Source: Pseudocalidococcus sp964653145 (lineage in GTDB: Bacteria; Cyanobacteriota; Cyanobacteriia; Thermosynechococcales; Thermosynechococcaceae). From it: DNA of 64,000 nucleotides. The stretch covers positions 65,099 to 129,098 of the forward strand of contig CAZZCG010000008.1 of assembly GCA_964653145.1 (NCBI GenBank), written 5' to 3'. The notes under the pieces are model-generated. The model was not told the DNA's origin. It ran no database searches and saw only the letters and a list, made by a program, of their open reading frames with translations. Positions 8,546 through 15,906 of the stretch are shown here, one piece after another. Each line of letters opens with the position of its first letter. Positions within the stretch are counted from its first letter, which is position 1. Made by a program: the position numbers and the translations under genes.

Positions 8546-9325
8546 TTGAATCATCTCATGCCTGCTCGTTTCTTGGGTCATGGTAATCCCATGCACGCCT
8601 TGGCTGATGATAGCTATACCCAGGCCTGGGCCAAACTTGGGCAACAACTCCCCAAACCCCAAGCCATTCTCGCCATCTCAGCCCACTGGTATATTCCCGG
8701 CACCGCAGTTACTGCTAATCCCAGGCCCCGCACGATTCATGATTTTGGCAACTTTCCCCCAGAACTATTTGCGGTAGAGTATCCTGCACCCGGCCACCCC
8801 GAACTCGCCCAACACATTCAGAAGATGTTAGCCCCAATTACAGTCAAACTGGATGAGCAATGGGGTTTTGATCATGGTACTTGGTCAGTTCTGAAGCATG
8901 TTTTTCCCCAGGCCAATATTCCGGTGATCCAACTCAGTCTGGATGCGACTCAACCACCCGCATACCATTACGACATTGGGCAACGGCTCAAACTACTCCG
9001 AGAAGAAGGCATTTTAATCATCGGTAGCGGCAATATTATTCACAATCTGAGAACCTACACTTGGCATTCTCCTGAGACTCGAGCTTTTGATTGGGCAGTG
9101 CGCTTTGAAGCCTATATTCAGAACGCCTTAATTCAGGGTGATGATAGCGCCGTGATCAACTACGAAAGTTTTGGTTCCGATGCACTCTTAGCAGTACCCA
9201 CCCCAGAACATTACTTGCCTTTACTCTATGTCTTGGGATGTCAGAAAAATGAAGAACCTGTGAGCTTTCCAGTGGTTGGCAGTGAGGGCGGTTCAGTTTC
9301 GATGTTGTCGGTTCAGATCGGCTAA
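8546..9325 (+). CDS. class III extradiol dioxygenase, 4,5-DOPA dioxygenase-like (YgiD/LigB family)
   Basis: A 259-residue enzyme of the LigB-type extradiol ring-cleavage family; relatives open catechol rings such as DOPA using a single metal. Putative metal-binding and family motifs are FLGHGNPMHAL near the N terminus, ILAISAHWY about residue 45, FDHGTWSVL about residue 110 and ILIIGSGNIIHNLR near 155. All candidate His residues are present. TTG 8546 is preferred because GGAGA lies at 8533-8537 with eight bases of spacing; ATG 8558 is the alternative and would remove four residues. The gene is flanked on one side by a dead toxin-antitoxin copy and on the other by the intact pair, both on the opposite strand. 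Confidence 0.88.
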   Translation: MNHLMPARFLGHGNPMHALADDSYTQAWAKLGQQLPKPQAILAISAHWYIPGTAVTANPRPRTIHDFGNFPPELFAVEYPAPGHPELAQHIQKMLAPITVKLDEQWGFDHGTWSVLKHVFPQANIPVIQLSLDATQPPAYHYDIGQRLKLLREEGILIIGSGNIIHNLRTYTWHSPETRAFDWAVRFEAYIQNALIQGDDSAVINYESFGSDALLAVPTPEHYLPLLYVLGCQKNEEPVSFPVVGSEGGSVSMLSVQIG

Positions 9326-9474
9326 AGATTTGATTTTGGGTAAAGCAACGGCGAAAGCAAGGTTATAAAATAATTATCAGATGCAAGCAACTATCAAGCC
9401 AGGAGCATCGTTATTGATTCGTTGATTTACTCAAAATTTACTGGTGTTATAGCTTTATTTCATGAACCAATATT

Positions 9475-9768
9475 TCAAGAGATTCGTTTCAACCAATAAC
9501 CAGGCTTTCGACTGTGGTGCATCAATGCAAAAATTAAGATTGTTTCATTTTCAAAACGATATAAAAGTGTATAAGGAAATTTTTGAATAAAGGCTTTACG
9601 AATATCTTTTTTTAGAACTGGATAGCGATTGGGCGATTCTCTAATTTGATTAACTGTATTCTCGACATGATTAATAAAAGTTTGAGCAAGGTCAATTCGG
9701 ATTTGAGCATAGTAGTTGACGGCATCAGCATATTCTTGAAGGGCTGCAGGGTGAAAGATTAATCTCAT
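9475..9768 (-). CDS. RelE/ParE-family toxin
   Basis: A 97-residue small toxin of the RelE/ParE fold, beginning MRLIFHPAALQEYADAVNYY and containing INQIRESPNRYPVL, IRKAFIQKFPYTLLYRF and a C-terminal ILIFALMHHSRKPGYW. The basic strand and the final His-Ser-Arg-Lys-Pro-Trp pattern are typical of ParE-like members. Its start overlaps the antitoxin stop by four bases, so translation is coupled. Whether it acts on ribosomes or gyrase cannot be told from sequence. A degenerate copy of its 5' end lies at 8060-8131. Confidence 0.87.
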   Translation of the reverse strand: MRLIFHPAALQEYADAVNYYAQIRIDLAQTFINHVENTVNQIRESPNRYPVLKKDIRKAFIQKFPYTLLYRFENETILIFALMHHSRKPGYWLKRIS

Positions 9769-10022
9769 GGATTCAGCAGTTGTCTAATCTGTTGAAGTGC
9801 GATTTCTCCATCAATCGGCTGAACAGAACCATTTTTTATTTCGAGATCACGTTTTTCGACTTCCTCAACCCAGGCACCTTCAATTTCGGGATCAAGGTCA
9901 AACTCTAGGCTTTCAACTAACTTCTCAGCGAGGATAGCCCTGGAAATACTAGGGAGTGCTAAGGCTTCTGCTGTGAGTTCTTCAAGTGTTTTAGCCATAG
10001 CGTCCGAGATTGTTTTCTCCAT
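9765..10022 (-). CDS. addiction-module antitoxin (RelB/ParE-partner type)
   Basis: An 85-residue acidic protein of the 'putative addiction module component' family that partners with ParE-like toxins. Typical features are MAKTLEELTAEALALPSISRAILAEKLVESL split across residues 9-40, then PEIEGAWVEEVEKRDLEI and a C-terminal PIDGEIALQQIRQLL helix. It is first in the operon and overlaps the toxin by four bases. The start ATG 10022 gives eight residues ahead of a second Met (residue 9). The relic paralogue begins at that second position, which may mark the true start. Confidence 0.85.
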   Translation of the reverse strand: MEKTISDAMAKTLEELTAEALALPSISRAILAEKLVESLEFDLDPEIEGAWVEEVEKRDLEIKNGSVQPIDGEIALQQIRQLLNP

Positions 10023-10175
10023 TTCAATAGACAGATCAAAATTCCAGAGTCGTAAGGAATAGAGTATTTAAAGAGAAACTGATTCATTAAAATATTTATG
10101 GACTTCAACTTTAAGGTAGTGTTTTTGTCTTCATGAACCCAGGCCTGGTCAACTTCTGGGCATCAGATATCTATG

Positions 10176-10535
10176 TTATGAGCTGGTTTTGGGATATTTT
10201 CGATGAGGCCGAAGTCGCAACCAGTTACGGGGACGAACGGTTTCTCTGACTTGAACTTGATTAGAGACAATATACAGCAAATATGAGCGTCCCATATCTG
10301 GATTTTTTACCCTTTTTCTCCGATACCGGGCTTTAGTTTCTACTATCAGTTGTTTTGTCCACAAACCAATAGATTCAAGTGTCCGTCCATTACGATCACA
10401 AAATTCAACCTCAAAAGCTTTACCCTCAGCCAATATTTCAACGATAGTCCCGATTTGTCCGCGTCGCAGATTATATTCAGGCAGGTCAACCTTTAGAGCA
10501 ACTACGTCGAGTAATTTTGGTAGGGTCTTCATCAC
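10176..10535 (-). CDS. DUF4926-type protein with a basic C-terminal extension
   Basis: A 119-residue protein. Residues 7-65 read as a DUF4926 domain (LLDVVALKVDLPEYNLRRGQ, GTIVEIL, FEVEFCDRNG, RTLESIGL), a short beta-rich family often found beside DUF6883 genes. The remaining 50 residues are unusually basic (RYRRKRVK, RPRNWLRLRPHRK) and unlike the usual family end. They may be an extension or the result of a frame change after a lost stop. It lies 18 bases downstream of the DUF6883 gene and is probably co-transcribed. The pair has the size and organisation of a toxin-antitoxin module, but that is inference only. Confidence 0.6.
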   Translation of the reverse strand: MMKTLPKLLDVVALKVDLPEYNLRRGQIGTIVEILAEGKAFEVEFCDRNGRTLESIGLWTKQLIVETKARYRRKRVKNPDMGRSYLLYIVSNQVQVRETVRPRNWLRLRPHRKYPKTSS

Positions 10536-10553
10536 TTATATAACCTCCAGCCA

Positions 10554-10886
10554 CTAAAGAGGATAGCAGGTTGTTAATTTTGGGTTTTCCGTCCCGTGCT
10601 CAATAATGCAAGCACTTCGGAGAGTCGCCCTTCTATTCTGCCACTCAATTGGGAAATCTACCGTGTAACGTTGCCCAAACGGGTCTCTTAGCCCTAACTG
10701 AACCTCATAGAGAGTGACTGCCTCAAGCAAAATTCGCCGTAAATCTTCAGGATCCTCAGCCGTCATGTCCAAAATTGATGAAAAAAGCCGGGCCTTGTGT
10801 TTTCCGGTTTCATGAACTGAATTAAGGCAGTAGCCTCGTAGTTTACGAATATCTACAATTGCCTTGTCTGCATTTGGAAGCAACAT
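10554..10886 (-). CDS. DUF6883-type protein
   Basis: A 110-residue protein that reads as a complete DUF6883 domain: the start MLLPNADKAIVDIRKLRGYCLN, then GKHKARLFSSIL, DPEDLRRILLEAV, LGLRDPFGQRYTVDF, and a C-terminal TLRSACIIEHG strand. Members are small stand-alone proteins or C-terminal domains of polymorphic-toxin-like proteins, and the conserved HKAR and FGQRY segments are seen here. It is the first gene of a two-gene unit with the DUF4926-like gene. It sits between a toxin-antitoxin pair and housekeeping genes, which supports an accessory role. No activity is assigned. Confidence 0.65.
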   Translation of the reverse strand: MLLPNADKAIVDIRKLRGYCLNSVHETGKHKARLFSSILDMTAEDPEDLRRILLEAVTLYEVQLGLRDPFGQRYTVDFPIEWQNRRATLRSACIIEHGTENPKLTTCYPL

Positions 10887-10923
10887 ACAAAACTGGCAAT
10901 TTTAGAGATGTTGAAAAAACTTA

Positions 10924-11382
10924 CTAGGCTTTCAACGCTTGCATTAAATCGTGACGAGTAATAATCCCCACCAGGCCCCCGGTTTCATCTAAGACAGGTA
11001 AACGACTAATGTGGTGATGGACAATGGCCTGGGCAACTTCGGAAATCGGGGTCGTGGGGGTGGTGGTAATCGGCTTTTTGGACATCACATCCTGCACCTG
11101 CATGCCCAAGGTTTTTTGGAGGTGATGGTGAAATTTTTCTGGAGATTCAAAATAGATCACACTGCCCAATAACGTCAAATAAACCGGCGGTTCCAAGGGG
11201 GCTTCTCGGACGATCAAGTCTGCTTCTGTGACCAGGCCCACTAACTTTCCGGCCTCATCTACCACAGGCAAACCCCGCACCTGCTTTTCCTCCATGAGTT
11301 TGATTGCCGTTTCAATCGAGTCGGTGGGCTTAACCGTGAACGGGTGGGCAGTCATGAAATCTTGGACAACAGCAGTAGGCAT
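10924..11382 (-). CDS. CBS-domain pair protein
   Basis: A 152-residue stand-alone protein made of two CBS motifs. The first spans about residues 7-62 (VQDFMTAHPFTVKPTDSI, RGLPVVDEAGKLVGLVTEADLI), the second about 95-150 (VQDVMSKKPITTTPTTPI, ISRLPVLDETGGLVGIITRHDLM). Such pairs bind adenosyl nucleotides and usually regulate a partner. The linker between them contains an aromatic YLTLLGSVIYFESPEKF segment seen in many cyanobacterial and plastid CBS proteins. It starts 22 bases downstream of the aroH stop on the same strand and may be co-transcribed with it. The partner is unknown. Confidence 0.88.
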   Translation of the reverse strand: MPTAVVQDFMTAHPFTVKPTDSIETAIKLMEEKQVRGLPVVDEAGKLVGLVTEADLIVREAPLEPPVYLTLLGSVIYFESPEKFHHHLQKTLGMQVQDVMSKKPITTTPTTPISEVAQAIVHHHISRLPVLDETGGLVGIITRHDLMQALKA

Positions 11383-11404
11383 AGGAAACTTCCAATAAAA
11401 CGGC

Positions 11405-11806
11405 TTAATGGTGGCTGGCGTGAAGGTAGGAGGCGGCGAGGGCTAAATCGGGGCGTAAATCACGGGCCTGGCGTAGATAAATATGTTGGATCAAGGCCTG
11501 GGGTTGGGGCGTATTGAAATAAATTAGGCAGCGAATACACCGCTCCAGGCCCCCTTCGACGTACATTTGCTGCACATCAATCAACGGAATGGACTGCCAT
11601 TGGGGACGTTCTCGAGCCACCGCCGCTGGAAAAATCCGATCCAAATCCCGTGTCACGGAAAAGGTCACACTGATTACCTCGGACAAATCCAATTGATTGT
11701 GGGCTTCAATTTCATCCAAAAGTTCTAAAACCGCTTCCCGAATTGCCGGAATGGAATTAGTTGCGGCCGTTGTTGCCCCACGAATTGCTCGGACTCGCCA
11801 CCCCAC
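11405..11806 (-). CDS. aroH: monofunctional chorismate mutase, AroH class
   Basis: Chorismate mutase converts chorismate to prephenate at the branch to phenylalanine and tyrosine. This is the trimeric AroH fold, with the signature start GWRVRAIRGATTA, then AVLELLDEIEAHN, VISVTFSVTRDLDRIFPA and the C-terminal CIRCLIYFN. The GTG at 11806 is preferred: a GGAGG lies eight bases upstream and overlaps the alternative ATG at 11821, and the shorter form (133 residues) starts directly with the family's first strand. The catalytic Arg of IRGATT and the Arg of DLDRIFPA are visible. The CBS gene follows on the same strand. Confidence 0.92.
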   Translation of the reverse strand: MGWRVRAIRGATTAATNSIPAIREAVLELLDEIEAHNQLDLSEVISVTFSVTRDLDRIFPAAVARERPQWQSIPLIDVQQMYVEGGLERCIRCLIYFNTPQPQALIQHIYLRQARDLRPDLALAASYLHASHH

Positions 11807-11841
11807 GCTGATATCCTCCATGATTTATCACTCTATCAAGG

Positions 11842-12687
11842 TCAAGGACGATAAAGCCAGAGGGGGAGGCCGCGCATGCTCAGTTCAAATTCCAGCCAAT
11901 CTTGCCCCAGGCCGAGCATCCGAGACAGTGCATCTGACTGGTGAAATTTGGATTCACTGCGATTGGGCAAAAGGCGGCTCAGGGGAGATTTCGGTTCTTC
12001 AATGGGGACGAGTTTGGCTTTTTCCGCATCCAACCCCGCGAGTTCAGCAGTCCAGCGGCGGGCATCTTCTTCCGTTCCCAGGCGATCCACTAAACCCAAA
12101 CTCAAGGCCTGTTGCCCGGTAAATACGCGTCCATCGGCAAAGGTGCGGACAGTTTCCTCGCTGAGATTGCGCCCCTCGGCTACGGTTTGGACAAATTGCC
12201 CGTAGCTGGTATCAATCAAGTCTTGAAGAATGTTTTTTTCATCATCCGTCAACTCCCGATCAAAGGCCAAGATGTCCTTGTAGGGGCCGGATTTGATGAC
12301 TTTGAACGAAATACCAATTTTTTCTAGCAACACCTCGAGATTGTTGCCCCGGAGAATCACGCCAATGCTGCCGGTAATCGTCCCCGGATTAGCCACGATG
12401 TGTTCTGCCCCCATGCCGATATAGACCCCACCGGATGCGGAAATATTCCCGAAACTGGCGACGATCTTCATTTTGGATCGCAATCGTTTGATGGCTTCAT
12501 AGATTTCCTGGGAATCGCCGACTGTTCCCCCAGGGCTATCAATGCGTAACAGTAGGGCCGGAAATCCCCGCTCTTCCACAGTTTTTAGGGCTTTTAAGAC
12601 ACGTTTGCGGGTTGCCCCCATGATCGCCCCTGAAATTTCAATCCGGGCAATTTGCTTTTTAACAGGTTGGGAAAAAGGCCAAGGCAT
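11842..12687 (-). CDS. sppA: signal peptide peptidase, SppA/SohB type (S49)
   Basis: A 281-residue serine protease of the short (Bacillus-like) SppA class. IARIEISGAIMG opens the protease fold and LLLRIDSPGGTVGDSQEIYEAI follows. FGNISASGGVYIGMGAEHIVANPGTITGSIGVI carries the putative nucleophile Ser near residue 90. A Lys in KSGPYKDI (about residue 137) is a good candidate for the general base. The protein has no N-terminal transmembrane segment, so it may be a soluble or peripheral form, as in some cyanobacterial SppA2-like proteins. It would degrade cleaved signal peptides or, by analogy, thylakoid proteins. The ATG at 12687 gives MPWPFSQPVKKQIARIEI, a sensible beginning. Confidence 0.9.
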   Translation of the reverse strand: MPWPFSQPVKKQIARIEISGAIMGATRKRVLKALKTVEERGFPALLLRIDSPGGTVGDSQEIYEAIKRLRSKMKIVASFGNISASGGVYIGMGAEHIVANPGTITGSIGVILRGNNLEVLLEKIGISFKVIKSGPYKDILAFDRELTDDEKNILQDLIDTSYGQFVQTVAEGRNLSEETVRTFADGRVFTGQQALSLGLVDRLGTEEDARRWTAELAGLDAEKAKLVPIEEPKSPLSRLLPNRSESKFHQSDALSRMLGLGQDWLEFELSMRGLPLWLYRP

Positions 12688-12745
12688 AGACAGATTTATT
12701 ACTCAATACCGGCATTAACTTTCCCCCTATCTTAGCCGTCACGGT

Positions 12746-13906
12746 TCAGCTTTGGCCCAGGCCCCGCACAGCAAACCAGAGAATTTGAGTATCCCGTTGG
12801 GCCTGGAAGTCATTATCGCCACTGATCACCAAACTCGCCCGTCCGTCCTCTAACTGCGGCCCCAGGGTCATACCTTCGAGGTTATCCAGGGTCAGTCCGA
12901 GAGTGCCCAAATCCAACAGGAGTTCTTTCCGCACCGGTTGAATCCCCTTCAGACCCAGTGGGAGTGTTTTCAGGGTTGAAATATCCGTGGCGCCCCCTAG
13001 GGAAACTTGAAATAATTTCACACCAAACCCCTGAGTCAGGCTAAAGGTTCGTTCCAAACTCAAGAAATGCCCGCCGTTATCGAGGGCCAGTAATTCCACC
13101 AGGCCATTGGCGGCAACGGTATTGGGGGCTGGGTCGAGGACATAGGTGTGTTCGGAAATTAAGACAGGCTGCACATCTCCCCGTAAATAATGCAAAATCC
13201 GGGCAGGTGGCATGGTTTTTTGTTCAGGGTCTAAATCCTGCAGAAGTCCGGTTTCTGTGGCGACAAACAAGCGATCTCCGGCGGGGTTGAGAGTCAGGGA
13301 TTCAAAGCCTTGGTTATTCTGAACGCCTTGGGGTGGGTGGGTGGGATCCGAGCTGGCACTGTAGTAACTGGGAATCCGAAACTTTAACTTTTCAACACCA
13401 TCTAAACCAAATTCGCGAATAAACGGCGGGGCCTGGTCTTTAACCCCTTCACTACTAATCAGCAATGTGTTCTCAGGAGTCAGGGCAATGCCTTCTGGAT
13501 CGGCGGTGTTTGGGGCTAGGGCCTGGGCTTGATTATCTTGGAGCCGTGTAACCTGGGTAATTTCGGTAGTTGGGCTGGGGGTTTCCGGGCGGACACGTAA
13601 AACCTGGGGGGGCGGTTGGAGCTTCAGGGTATAAAGCCGGGGGAGATTGCGATCGTCACTAATTACGTAGTAGAGATCTTGCTTGCGGTCGTAGGTGATC
13701 CCAGAAATGCCACCAAATTGGGTATTTTGAAATTCTTGATTGGGGACTTTACCCACCTGGATGAGCTCTAAATCGATGGGGAGAAATAAACGTTCCCGGG
13801 CCTGGACTTGGGGTAATGCACAACCACTCAAAACTAGGCATAGACAAACAAATAGAGTTAGCGGATAGAGATAATTGGCCTGGCCTGGGGATGGTTGGGA
13901 TTTCAT
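12746..13906 (-). CDS. lipoprotein with phytase-like esterase domain
   Basis: A 386-residue exported lipoprotein. The N terminus has a hydrophobic stretch ending in a lipobox (CLVLSGCALP, Cys about residue 29). The rest matches the 'esterase-like activity of phytase' family: QFGGISGITYDRKQDLYYVISDDR near residues 62-85, DPEGIALTPENTLLISSEG near 135, NQGFESLTLNPAGDRLFVATE near 200, and a final NLEGMTLGP...SLVISGDNDF segment. These Glu/Asp-rich loops form a beta-propeller-like fold in relatives. The substrate is unknown. It is probably anchored in the outer or plasma membrane facing the periplasm. Confidence 0.85.
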   Translation of the reverse strand: MKSQPSPGQANYLYPLTLFVCLCLVLSGCALPQVQARERLFLPIDLELIQVGKVPNQEFQNTQFGGISGITYDRKQDLYYVISDDRNLPRLYTLKLQPPPQVLRVRPETPSPTTEITQVTRLQDNQAQALAPNTADPEGIALTPENTLLISSEGVKDQAPPFIREFGLDGVEKLKFRIPSYYSASSDPTHPPQGVQNNQGFESLTLNPAGDRLFVATETGLLQDLDPEQKTMPPARILHYLRGDVQPVLISEHTYVLDPAPNTVAANGLVELLALDNGGHFLSLERTFSLTQGFGVKLFQVSLGGATDISTLKTLPLGLKGIQPVRKELLLDLGTLGLTLDNLEGMTLGPQLEDGRASLVISGDNDFQAQRDTQILWFAVRGLGQS

Positions 13907-13984
13907 TAATTGGGGCCTTTACCCGAAGAACGCTATTACCAGTTTGACTAAGCTAGGGGTAAATTTGGACAAAGAACTCAAAAA

Positions 13985-14686
13985 TTAGCGGCCCCGGACA
14001 GCAATGCGGGTAAATTGCTCTGCCATCGTTGCGCCACCTGACCCTCGACCAAAGATATGAATTGTCGCAGAACGGGGATTTTCAATACAAACATAGACCC
14101 CTTTTGTGCCAGCTTGAGTACCACTACTACAACTAAATCCACCGGTGGGTTCTTGAACGGCATCCATTAAGGGGTTTGTGCCTGACGTTGTCCCCAGAAC
14201 AGCGGGAGGATTAGCAGGAAAGAAAGTACCAGCACTATTCCGTGAAATTCGCATGATTACCCCAGGTTTTAACCAAGTTCCATCTGGGCAGCCACTTAGG
14301 TCTTGAAGAAAGTAAATTGTGTTTAAAATTCCCCCTGGAGCGTTACTATCCCGACTCTGAATGTGCAAAATTGGGGTATTCACCGCACAGCCCCCAGGCC
14401 CCGTGTTGCTAATGGTGTAGCCAGTTGGAAGGCTAACCGAAAAAGCTTCTCGAATATCTTTGGAAATAAAGCCTAAAGCCCGGTCAATTTCTACGCGCCG
14501 TTCTCCATCCGATTGAGTCTGTCGATCAAATCCGAGAATTGTCACCAGGCCATACCCCAGACCCGCAACAACAATACTAGCCGTAGCTACCCCAACTAAC
14601 AGCTCAGGCAGCGTAAAACCGGGCGGCACATTTCTGGAGCAACGAGCGTATTTTGGCCAGTAGCCTAGTAAACCCTGAAACTTCAT
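13985..14686 (-). CDS. HpsC/PilW-like pseudopilin
   Basis: A 233-residue prepilin-like protein. ATG 14686 sits four bases after the upstream stop and gives MKFQGLLGYWPKYARC, so the longer frame to 14788 is rejected. The type IV prepilin cleavage site is PPGFTLPELLVG (Gly about residue 25, Glu at +5), followed by a hydrophobic helix VATASIVVAGLGYGLV. Next comes QSDGERRVEIDRALGFISKDIREA, which resembles HpsC, a minor pseudopilin of cyanobacterial hormogonium polysaccharide secretion. The C-terminal domain has several Cys (GGCAVN, DLSGCPDGTW, GFSCSSG, VYVCIEN), probably disulfide-bonded. It is the last gene of a four-gene pseudopilin operon. Confidence 0.8.
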   Translation of the reverse strand: MKFQGLLGYWPKYARCSRNVPPGFTLPELLVGVATASIVVAGLGYGLVTILGFDRQTQSDGERRVEIDRALGFISKDIREAFSVSLPTGYTISNTGPGGCAVNTPILHIQSRDSNAPGGILNTIYFLQDLSGCPDGTWLKPGVIMRISRNSAGTFFPANPPAVLGTTSGTNPLMDAVQEPTGGFSCSSGTQAGTKGVYVCIENPRSATIHIFGRGSGGATMAEQFTRIAVRGR

Positions 14687-14690
14687 AGGA

Positions 14691-15233
14691 CTATTGCACC
14701 TGAGTGGTTGTACAGTTACTGCCAGTTGCCCCTGTTGTGTCGCTGCTAGCATAGGTTCCAGAGCGCATAATCCCGATTCCACCGGCAATCACTAAACAGC
14801 GTTGTTGCACCGAAGTATTGGGCATAGCAACCACAAATGTGGCGGAGTTAAATCCAGTTTGCCCATCACTCTTGAAAATAAAACTAGATCCCCCACTATT
14901 GCGCACCTCAGTAGAACCCGCCAACCAGTCTCCCCCGATCTGTCGCGTACCTGTACTTAGGCAGGGATTACTCGGATCTGCATCGGTTAATGTTGTGATC
15001 CCGCCCGATGAACTAACCGTAAAACCACAATCCCGTCCACGGCGAACTGCTTCTCGCTGAGCTTCCTTGAAAGTTCCTTCTACCTTAGTAATGGCCTCTT
15101 TTACCCGTTGATTATTTAACCAGGCCAGGAAACTAGGTAAGAAAATCGCTGCCAAAATTCCAATGATTGCCACCACCGCCAACATCTCCGGCAACGTAAA
15201 ACCAGTTTGCTTAGGGACACTTAATCGCTGCAT
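14691..15233 (-). CDS. GspH/FimT-like pseudopilin
   Basis: A 180-residue prepilin with a short leader MQRLSVPKQTG, the cleavage motif GFTLPEMLAVVAIIGILAAI, and an amphipathic continuation LPSFLAWLNNQRVKEAITKVEGT. The segment KEAQREAVRRGRDCGFTVSS is characteristic of GspH/FimT minor pilins, which sit at the tip of type IV pili or type II secretion pseudopili. Four Cys in the globular part may form disulfides. It overlaps the upstream pseudopilin gene by 23 bases and is followed four bases later by the HpsC-like gene, so the operon is tightly coupled. A role in pilus priming or polysaccharide secretion is inferred from family. Confidence 0.85.
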   Translation of the reverse strand: MQRLSVPKQTGFTLPEMLAVVAIIGILAAIFLPSFLAWLNNQRVKEAITKVEGTFKEAQREAVRRGRDCGFTVSSSGGITTLTDADPSNPCLSTGTRQIGGDWLAGSTEVRNSGGSSFIFKSDGQTGFNSATFVVAMPNTSVQQRCLVIAGGIGIMRSGTYASSDTTGATGSNCTTTQVQ

Positions 15234-15906
15234 CGGGAATTACCTCTGTTTCAAGTTCAGCAATGGGGGTTGTTTCGCCCTGGGGAAGAATCTTGTAGGA
15301 AATTTGCAGAATATGGTAGGGGGAGCTAGAGGAAATAGTCGGAGTTAAACTTCCCCCAGGCCCGCCACGGACAAGGGTATAGGATTTTCCGCCGATGGTT
15401 TTAGTCGATGTGGCCACTGCAGGCAAATTCGTTCTCAAGGCAAACCCAAACCCCGAGGCAGAACTGGTGGCGTTACACATATTGATTGCCGATACATTAG
15501 TGTTGGGGGCCTGGACAACTTGAATTGAACTTCCCAAGGTCAGTTGATTTGGGCCGACAGCTGAAACGGAATAGGTGTTAGGATCATTGCCAATTCGCAC
15601 TAGATCACCCACCTCAAACCCATCAACCCATCCCACGGATATGGTATCGGTACCGATCACCGTAGATGCCGTTAATGTTGTTGACTTATAGGCGGCAGCT
15701 AAACTTTTCACTTGCTCTAGATCCTCTTGAATCCAGTTTTTTGAGCTACTCAATTCTCGCCCCTGGGCTGCCAAGATCATTGCATAGACCATGAGTTGAA
15801 GGGATGTCGTCACAAACAGAAGCGCAATCAACATGCCAACGATAACTTCCACCAATGAAAAGCCCCCATTGGATAACAAAATCTTGAATCGTTGATGCTT
15901 ATTCAT
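15211..15906 (-). CDS. HpsB/PilV-like pseudopilin
   Basis: A 231-residue prepilin-type protein. The leader ends NGGFSLVEVIVGMLIALLFV, with Gly at the cleavage site and Glu at +5. ELSSSKNWIQEDLEQVKSLAAAYK follows, a pattern I associate with HpsB of the hormogonium polysaccharide secretion set and with PilV-like minor pilins. The globular part has two Cys and ends KCP. Its start overlaps the end of the large upstream pseudopilin gene by four bases (ATGA). Placement between HpsA-like and HpsC-like genes supports the assignment, though in a unicellular cell it could equally prime ordinary type IV pili. Confidence 0.8.
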   Translation of the reverse strand: MNKHQRFKILLSNGGFSLVEVIVGMLIALLFVTTSLQLMVYAMILAAQGRELSSSKNWIQEDLEQVKSLAAAYKSTTLTASTVIGTDTISVGWVDGFEVGDLVRIGNDPNTYSVSAVGPNQLTLGSSIQVVQAPNTNVSAINMCNATSSASGFGFALRTNLPAVATSTKTIGGKSYTLVRGGPGGSLTPTISSSSPYHILQISYKILPQGETTPIAELETEVIPDAAIKCP

